In this document: piece by piece, positions 58,901 through 64,000 of the stretch
How the letters are laid out: every line of letters begins with the position of its first letter
Position numbering within the stretch: the first letter of the stretch is position 1
Source of the DNA: JAIQFL01 sp035501495
GTDB lineage: Bacteria; Acidobacteriota; Terriglobia; Bryobacterales; Bryobacteraceae
Direction: 5' to 3'
Assembly (NCBI GenBank): GCA_035501495.1
Contig: DATJWB010000260.1
Span: forward strand, 1-64,000
DNA: 64,000 nucleotides
Made by a program: the position numbers and the translations under genes
Notes under the pieces: model-generated
Seen by the model: only the letters and a program-made list of their open reading frames with translations
What the model was told of the DNA's origin: nothing
The model's database searches: none

Positions 58901-61633
58901 CTACTGACCCATCACCTGCACTTCGGCAAGGCTCAGATTATTGGTGCCGCTCAACTGCACCCTCACGTACCTTCCTTGCATCGCCACGGGAATGATGATC
59001 GAGGGGTTTGGAACGCCTGTCTGGTGGGAAGCCCACGTGCCGCTCCGGAATTGCAGAGTGGCCGGAATATCGCTCGCATCAAACGGTGAACTGGAAACGA
59101 ATACCCAATAATCACTCAAACGCGAAGAACAGCAGTCCGTCCGATTCCAGATAATGATGGTACCGATGTTGGACGGCGTGCCCAGGTCCACCTGCCACCA
59201 GGCATTCGGATCGGCGTTTGTCGCTGTCACCGAGCCATCCGAGAACACGCCATCCGTGTTCCCATCCACAGCCGAGGCAGCGCCCGCGCTCGGGTACCCC
59301 GGAATCGTGCTGCTCTGCGTGGCGGCTCTTCCCAACGCGAGGTCGGAAGACGAAGGCGCGGAGGAGGTGCCAAAGACCTGAACCTCCGCCAGGCTGAGGT
59401 ATCCCGGGGCGCTGAGTTGCACGCGAACATAGCGCCCCTGGGCCCCCGCGATTATGGACATGGATGGATTCGGAGCAACACTCTGGTGGCTGCTCCACGT
59501 GCCTGCCCGGAATTGCAGCGTGGTGGGCGTGTCGGTTGGGCCGAAGGGCGTATCGGAGATGAACACCCAATAATCACTGAGGCGCGATCCGCAGCAATCG
59601 GTGCGATTCCAAATCGCTACCGAGCTGATGGTGGCCGACGCGCCCAAGTCCACCTGCCACCAGGCGTTCGGATCGAGGTTGGTGGCTGTCACGGAGCCAT
59701 CTCCGAATGAGCCGTCCGTGTTGCCGTCCACCGCGGACTCGGGACCGGCTGTGGGAGCGCCGGGATACGTACTGCTTTGACTGGCGGCCCTGCCGACCGC
59801 CAGGTTGGTGCCGGACGCCGGCGGAGCAAATACCTGCACCTCCGCGAGGCTGAGATAGTTCGCCGAACTCAACTGCACTCTCACGTAACGTCCTTCCGCG
59901 CCCACCGGAATACTGGTGAAAGGGCTCGGAGCCGTAGTCTGATGGCTGGCCCACGTATTCACCCGAAGTTGGAGGTTCGCAGCCGTATCCGTTGAGAGAA
60001 ACGGGGTGTCGGAGACAAAGACCCAGTAGTCCCCGAGGCGGTCGCCGCAACAGTCGATTCGATTCCAGATCTTGACGGAGCCGATCTGCGTGGAGGCCCC
60101 CAAGTCCACCTGCCACCAGGGATTCGGATCCAGGTTCGTAGCAGTGACGGATCCGTCATAAAAGTACCCGTCCGTGTTGCCGTCCACCGCGGAAGAGGCG
60201 GCCGCGGTGGGGACACCCGGCAGAGTGCTGCTCTGGCTGGCCGGCCTGCCTTGCGCCAGGTCGGTGACGGCCGGCGGCGGCAGTGCAAAGACCTGTACCT
60301 CAGCCAGACTCAGGTAACCGGGATTGGTTAGTTGCACCCTCACATAGCGCCCCTGGGCCCCAGCCATGATATTGGTGGAGGGGTTGGGGGCCGTCGTCTG
60401 ATGGCTGGACCATGTGCCCGATCGGAACTGCAACGTGCCCGGAGTGTCAGTGGTGCCGAAGGGAGTGTCCGAGACGAACACCCAATAATCACTCAGACGA
60501 TCGCTGCAGCAATCCGTGCGGTTCCAGATCGCGATCGAGCCGACCGCGGTCGAGGCGCCCAAATCCACCTCCCACCATGGATTGGTGTCCAGGTTGGTCG
60601 AACTCACCGACCCGTCGAAGAAGTTGCCGTCCGTGTTGCAGTCCACCGCCGACGCGGCACTGGCACTGGAGGAACCCGGAAGCGTGCTGCTTTGAGTGGC
60701 GAGTTGCCCCGCCGCCAGGTCTGTGCCGCAGGATTGGCCGCCGGCCGGGGAGCTACTGACCACTGCGTTCACGGCGGGTGAGATACTCGGGTTGTAATTG
60801 GAATCTCCGCTATATGACGCGGTGAGGGAGTGACTCCCGACGGGCAACAAGAGCGTAATTGCGGCCGATCCGTTCCGCAAGGTGGGGTTGGCGAGGGGGT
60901 TCGTGCCGTCCAGGAACTTGACGGTGCCGGTGGCGGCGGAAGGCGACACGGTTGCGGTCAGAGTCACTGGCTGGCCGGGATTGGAGTTTACTGGCGATAC
61001 CGACAGCGTGGTTGTGGTTGGTAGTGCGCTGCCTGGAGTCACGGTCTGGGCGAGCAGTGCATTCGTGGGGGGCCATGGTCCGCCATAATAAGCTGAAAGA
61101 TTGTGGATGCCGGCGGTGTTAAACGTTACAGTCACACTCGCAGACCCGTTCACCAGGTCGACATAACCAATCGTGGCCAAGCCATCGAGGAAAGTAAGTG
61201 CGCCCGGCGTGTCAGGCAGCGACATATTCGCCGTCAAGGTCACTTGTTGTCCAGTTACCGAGGGGTTCGGTGACGAGGTAAATGTGACGGTGTTGACTTT
61301 GACGGTTTCCGTGACAATATTCGAGCAGATCACGGTAAACAGCGGGGCGTTCGCATAACATGCGCTGATCAGAAAAGTACCCGCGTTCTGGAATGTTACA
61401 GCGATTGTGGCGCTGCCCGAGTTGTCGGTGGTGGTGGACGTTCCGCCAATCTGTGCGCCGTTATTAAATAGGTTAATGGCTTGATTGGGAGGGAACATCG
61501 TGGCTGAGAAGATAACGGTGTAGTCCGCCGGCGCCGGATTAGGATCTGCTGTTAAGGTGGGCTGCTGCTGCGCGAAGGCGGATGGCGCCGCGAGGAAGAG
61601 TAGGGACAACACAGGGATCACCTGAAATCGCAT
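58901..61633 (-). CDS. Secreted Ig-like and tandem discoidin-domain protein
   Basis: The 910-residue product has a signal peptide (LSLLFLAAPSAFA), three Ig-like domains (about 25-295; for example GTVKFLDGTNPLANP, SLTASYSGDSNYNPS) and four tandem F5/8 type C or fucolectin-like domains (about 300-910). Each discoidin unit has A-x-Q-S-S-T, AVDGNTDG, WWQVDLG, IWNRTDCC, DYWVFVSDTPF, RYVRVQL and SLAEVQVF. Discoidin domains bind glycans or lipids, so adhesion or capture of polysaccharide is likely. No catalytic domain is present. Confidence 0.85.
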   Translation of the reverse strand: MRFQVIPVLSLLFLAAPSAFAQQQPTLTADPNPAPADYTVIFSATMFPPNQAINLFNNGAQIGGTSTTTDNSGSATIAVTFQNAGTFLISACYANAPLFTVICSNIVTETVKVNTVTFTSSPNPSVTGQQVTLTANMSLPDTPGALTFLDGLATIGYVDLVNGSASVTVTFNTAGIHNLSAYYGGPWPPTNALLAQTVTPGSALPTTTTLSVSPVNSNPGQPVTLTATVSPSAATGTVKFLDGTNPLANPTLRNGSAAITLLLPVGSHSLTASYSGDSNYNPSISPAVNAVVSSSPAGGQSCGTDLAAGQLATQSSTLPGSSSASAASAVDCNTDGNFFDGSVSSTNLDTNPWWEVDLGASTAVGSIAIWNRTDCCSDRLSDYWVFVSDTPFGTTDTPGTLQFRSGTWSSHQTTAPNPSTNIMAGAQGRYVRVQLTNPGYLSLAEVQVFALPPPAVTDLAQGRPASQSSTLPGVPTAAASSAVDGNTDGYFYDGSVTATNLDPNPWWQVDLGASTQIGSVKIWNRIDCCGDRLGDYWVFVSDTPFLSTDTAANLQLRVNTWASHQTTAPSPFTSIPVGAEGRYVRVQLSSANYLSLAEVQVFAPPASGTNLAVGRAASQSSTYPGAPTAGPESAVDGNTDGSFGDGSVTATNLDPNAWWQVDLGASATISSVAIWNRTDCCGSRLSDYWVFISDTPFGPTDTPTTLQFRAGTWSSHQSVAPNPSMSIIAGAQGRYVRVQLSAPGYLSLAEVQVFGTSSAPSSSDLALGRAATQSSTIPGYPSAGAASAVDGNTDGVFSDGSVTATNADPNAWWQVDLGTPSNIGTIIIWNRTDCCSSRLSDYWVFVSSSPFDASDIPATLQFRSGTWASHQTGVPNPSIIIPVAMQGRYVRVQLSGTNNLSLAEVQVMGQ
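58904..60730 (-). repeat. Four tandem discoidin-domain coding repeats
   Basis: The unit is about 455 bases. Approximate copies in transcription order are 60730-60275, 60270-59815, 59810-59350 and 59350-58904. They are strongly similar in DNA as well as protein (for example AATAATCACT and GCAGTCCGT-type stretches recur in the plus-strand text), which suggests recent duplication or ongoing conversion. Confidence 0.65.
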
Positions 61634-61701
61634 GGCTTCTGCTCACTTCCGGTGCGGGAGTTCCAGCCGCGAGGCTCCGAGCTGAAGGGTTACTCACTCA
61701 C

Positions 61702-61737
61702 GCATCCGACTGGGGATGCTATCACCTTCAGGGTGAT
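61702..61737 (-). other. Two adjacent hairpins in the leader of the discoidin gene
   Basis: Within the 168-base gap 61634-61801 lie two neighbouring perfect 6-bp stem-loops: ATCACC/GGTGAT (61721-61737) and GCATCC/GGATGC (61702-61719). They are followed, in transcription direction, by further GC-rich pairing before the start codon at 61633. This could be a structured 5' leader, or part of a terminator of the cheB operon. I do not recognise a known RNA class. Confidence 0.35.
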
Positions 61738-61801
61738 GGCTGCAAGCTTGGCAGGATGTTGGGAGGATGTTCAGCAGGCTCGACCGCCGACTTTTCTAAC
61801 G

Positions 61802-62923
61802 TTACGGAAGCGGCTGTTTATTTGCCGAACGGGGGGGCGGCGCTTCAGATGACCGGACTCCTCGTCCGCGAGATGCGTCCGTATCGCGCGTCCGCAGGAT
61901 GGCGGCCGGGATCGCATCGAGCGGCAATACCTGTTCGGCGGCCCCCAGGGCGATGGCTTCCCGCGGCATCCCGAATACGACGCAGGTTGCCTCGTCTTGC
62001 GCGATGGTGTACGCGCCGGCGCGGTACATCGCGAGCAGTCCTTTCGCACCGTCGGCGCCCATGCCCGTCAGCAGGACCCCGACTGCATCCCGGCCGGCGG
62101 CTTCTGCCGCCGAAACGAACAGCACATCCACCGAAGGCCTCTGGTAGCAGACTCTTGGACCCGTTTTGACTCGCACCGAGTAGCTGCCTGCGCTTTTTTG
62201 CAGCAGCATGTGAAAATCGCCTGGCGCGACCAGGGCCAATCCAGGGCGCAAGGTGTCCCCATCTCGCGCCTCCCTCACCTCGAGCGCGCAGGTCTCATTC
62301 AGACGATTGGCAAAGGCCCGTGAAAACTCGGGTGGTATATGTTGTGCGATCACGATGCCGGGAGTAGAAGCAGGGAGTCTTGTCAGTACCGCAGCGATGG
62401 CTTCGGTGCCCCCGGTAGAGGCTCCAATGGCCACGACCGTTCCCGGCGGCAGCACAGCGCAATCAGCCGCGGGACGAGGCGCCGCGGGAACTGACCGGGC
62501 CGTCGGAGGCGGGTGGAGCCGGGATGTCGCCGCGGCGCGAATCTTGTGCGCCAGAGTGTTGCGGAGTTCTCCTACGGAATATGCCCCGCCCGGCTTCGGG
62601 AGCACTTCGACCGCTCCCAACCGGAGCGCCTCCACTGCCGTGCGGCAGGAATTCTGCGCGAGCGAACTGATGACCACGGTCGGCAAGGGATGATATTGCA
62701 TCAGCTTCTTGAGGAATGTCAGCCCGTCCATCCGGGGCATTTCAATGTCCAGGGTGAGCACATCGGGACAGAGCGAGAGGATCTTGTCTCTCGCCACGTA
62801 GGGGTCTGGAGCCGAGCCGACCACCTCGAGGTCCGGCTCGGATGCCAGCGCGTCCGAAAGGATCCTACGGACGATGGCCGAGTCGTCGATGATCAGAACG
62901 CGGATCTTGCGCTCGCATTCCAT
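61802..62923 (-). CDS. cheB: Chemotaxis protein-glutamate methylesterase CheB
   Basis: 373 residues. The receiver domain (1-125) has phospho-acceptor Asp59 (LTLDIEMPRMDG). The methylesterase domain has the complete triad Ser168 (IGASTGGTEA), His194 (IAQHIPP) and Asp290 (GMGADGAKG). It demethylates or deamidates receptor glutamates for adaptation. GGAG lies eight bases before the ATG, which is inside the end of cheX (31-base overlap). It is the last gene of the operon in this window. Confidence 0.95.
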   Translation of the reverse strand: MECERKIRVLIIDDSAIVRRILSDALASEPDLEVVGSAPDPYVARDKILSLCPDVLTLDIEMPRMDGLTFLKKLMQYHPLPTVVISSLAQNSCRTAVEALRLGAVEVLPKPGGAYSVGELRNTLAHKIRAAATSRLHPPPTARSVPAAPRPAADCAVLPPGTVVAIGASTGGTEAIAAVLTRLPASTPGIVIAQHIPPEFSRAFANRLNETCALEVREARDGDTLRPGLALVAPGDFHMLLQKSAGSYSVRVKTGPRVCYQRPSVDVLFVSAAEAAGRDAVGVLLTGMGADGAKGLLAMYRAGAYTIAQDEATCVVFGMPREAIALGAAEQVLPLDAIPAAILRTRDTDASRGRGVRSSEAPPPRSANKQPLP

Positions 62924-63408
62924 GCGGGCTTCTCCAGGTCGAGGCGGACCACTAATCGGCCCTCACCGACCATCGCGGCATAAGCAGCGGAGCAAGCGGC
63001 AGGGTCGGGTACAGCGCCTTGCACTCGCCTGCCGGGCTCCCCGGAGTCGCTCTCCGATGAGACGATGTGCGGGGCGCCCAGCCGAAATGTGGCCGAGCTT
63101 TCGATGCGGCTCAACACCGAGCCGCAAATCATGTTCGCCAACTCGCAGACTACAGCGCCGATCTGCGGTTCCGACAGGTCCTTATCGTCTATCCCGAGAA
63201 AGCCGCCCGCGACATCTCTCGCGGCTTCCGCGGTGACCCGGAGGAAGAGGACGCCTGGCGGATCTCCTTCAAACTCGAGCCGGACGGTGATCCCGGCTTC
63301 CGGCGACAGCTCCCCTCCCTGCTCGCCGGAGCAGTCGATAAAGAACATCTTCTCCAGGACCTCATTTACACACTCCTGGAGCGTCCGCGTGACGGAAAGT
63401 TCAGGCAC
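62893..63408 (-). CDS. cheX: CheX-type CheY-P phosphatase
   Basis: 171 residues starting at a GTG with GGAGG six bases upstream. The key CheC/CheX motif is seen as VCELANMICGSVLS, giving Glu89 and Asn92, the residue pair that removes phosphate from CheY-P. One such motif points to CheX rather than CheC, which has two. It overlaps cheY by eight bases upstream and cheB by 31 bases downstream. Confidence 0.85.
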   Translation of the reverse strand: MPELSVTRTLQECVNEVLEKMFFIDCSGEQGGELSPEAGITVRLEFEGDPPGVLFLRVTAEAARDVAGGFLGIDDKDLSEPQIGAVVCELANMICGSVLSRIESSATFRLGAPHIVSSESDSGEPGRRVQGAVPDPAACSAAYAAMVGEGRLVVRLDLEKPAWNASARSAF

Positions 63409-63787
63409 AAGGCACCTCCAATGCGGCTTCCAACTCGGCGCGAAGCGTTTCGGGAAGGAATGGTTTCGTGATATACCGGCAGGCGCCCAACGCCAGGAGG
63501 CGGTCGATCCGCTGGCGTGTCGCGTCTGTAGAGATCACGATCGCTGGAATGGAGCAGAACGTCTCGTGCCCGGCCAGGCGGCGGAGAAACTCTTCGCCAT
63601 CCATGCCCGGCATGTTGATGTCGGTCAGGATGACATCCACCCATTCCCGCTGCAATACCTCGAGTCCTTCCCGGCCGTCGGACGCTTCCAGGCATCTCGA
63701 GACGTCCAGGCCCGTCAGCGCGACGACACGGCGCACGAATGTCCGCATCGCGGGAGAGTCATCGACAATTAGAATGCGGTAGGCCAC
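63401..63787 (-). CDS. cheY: CheY-like receiver protein
   Basis: The GTG at 63787 is chosen because AAAGGAG lies seven bases upstream and it gives the canonical MAYRILIVDDS start; 128 residues. Asp9/Asp10, phospho-acceptor Asp56 (VILTDINMPGMDG) and Lys108 (ITKPF) are in place, with no output domain. The gene lies inside the end of cheD (19-base overlap) and precedes cheX, so it is likely the CheY acted on by CheX. Confidence 0.92.
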   Translation of the reverse strand: MAYRILIVDDSPAMRTFVRRVVALTGLDVSRCLEASDGREGLEVLQREWVDVILTDINMPGMDGEEFLRRLAGHETFCSIPAIVISTDATRQRIDRLLALGACRYITKPFLPETLRAELEAALEVPCA

Positions 63788-64000
63788 GTACCGGCTCCTT
63801 TCTGCGGCGATAGAGGACATAACTCGCGGTCGATACCCGACTCCATCAGCGAGAGCTTGCCGCTGCCAATCTCCAGCCGAACGGTTCGCGATGCATTGCC
63901 GCCCACGGCCTCGCCATGCAGCAGCAGGCCCACCTTCCAGAGAATCTTGCGCATCGCCAGGTAATTGCGTTTCCCGATTTCGAATACACCCTGCCGATCC
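63769..64000 (-). CDS. cheD: CheD receptor-glutamine deamidase, 5' part cut by window edge
   Basis: Only the last 77 codons are inside the window. They read FEIGKRNYLAMRKILWK, then GEAVGGNASRTVRLEIGSGKLSL, the C-terminal signature of CheD. CheD deamidates chemoreceptor glutamines and partners with CheC/CheX-type proteins. The catalytic Cys and His would lie beyond position 64000. Reading continues off the window end. Confidence 0.85.
   Translation of the reverse strand, partial: DRQGVFEIGKRNYLAMRKILWKVGLLLHGEAVGGNASRTVRLEIGSGKLSLMESGIDRELCPLSPQKGAGTWPTAF

Noticed and set aside
1..64000. CRISPR arrays, tRNA or rRNA genes
   Set aside because: No regularly spaced repeats and no tRNA or rRNA signature sequence were seen on reading; a covariance-model search would be needed to exclude small RNAs.

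Overview
The window looks like a chromosomal segment of a high-GC acidobacterium of the Bryobacterales/Solibacter type. The supporting signs are a secreted protein (54761-56503) ending in what looks like the Solibacter-type C-terminal domain, an Oar-like TonB-dependent receptor with a carboxypeptidase-regulatory-like N-terminus, a winged-helix regulator fused to PD40 propeller repeats, many Tat-type signals and a LpxK/KdtA lipid A route (Gram-negative envelope). No rRNA, tRNA, CRISPR array or intact mobile element was seen. The taxonomic call is inference from gene content.

Layout. 0.1-10 kb: DMT transporter, GH44 glucanase with accessory modules, Rrf2 regulator with three cluster-type cysteines, an S8 peptidase facing a stand-alone propeptide-like inhibitor, a secreted hypothetical protein and a KdtA-LpxK fusion. 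10-10.65 kb: recombinase-derived debris with a duplicated ~113-bp segment. 10.65-22.1 kb: alanine dehydrogenase, a PadR regulator with a perfect palindromic operator over its own start, a degenerate Wzt-like protein divergent from a methyltransferase and beta-helix protein, a two-subunit Mo/2Fe-2S hydroxylase and GlgX. 22.3-25.3 kb: an SMC-like ATPase overlapping a SpoIIE-type phosphatase.

25.3-33.6 kb (minus strand): a tight seven-gene redox operon. Two beta-propeller proteins, a Tat-type polyferredoxin and a NapH/NosR-like membrane ferredoxin precede a membrane-anchored NuoE-like subunit, a NuoF/HydB-like subunit and a GltD-like flavoprotein with extra Fe-S domains. No hydrogenase or formate dehydrogenase catalytic subunit is present. 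34-45.6 kb: haem peroxidase, PD40 regulator, then a TonB-dependent receptor flanked by two paralogous Tat-exported TIM-barrel-like enzymes, and two small secreted proteins.

45.6-52.2 kb: a signalling island with hybrid histidine kinases, a stand-alone receiver, a receiver-SpoIIE phosphatase, and a phosphate-binding-like periplasmic protein next to a kinase. 52.2-61.6 kb: desaturase, GNAT, a kinase-less sensor module, an orphan NuoA coupled to a secreted protein, a membrane spermidine-synthase-like protein, and a large secreted protein with four tandem discoidin-like domains. 61.8-64 kb: the end of a chemotaxis operon (cheD-cheY-cheX-cheB, read on the minus strand), with cheD cut by the window edge.

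Taken together, the genes suggest a soil-type heterotroph that degrades polysaccharides outside the cell, with heavy investment in sensing and membrane redox chemistry.
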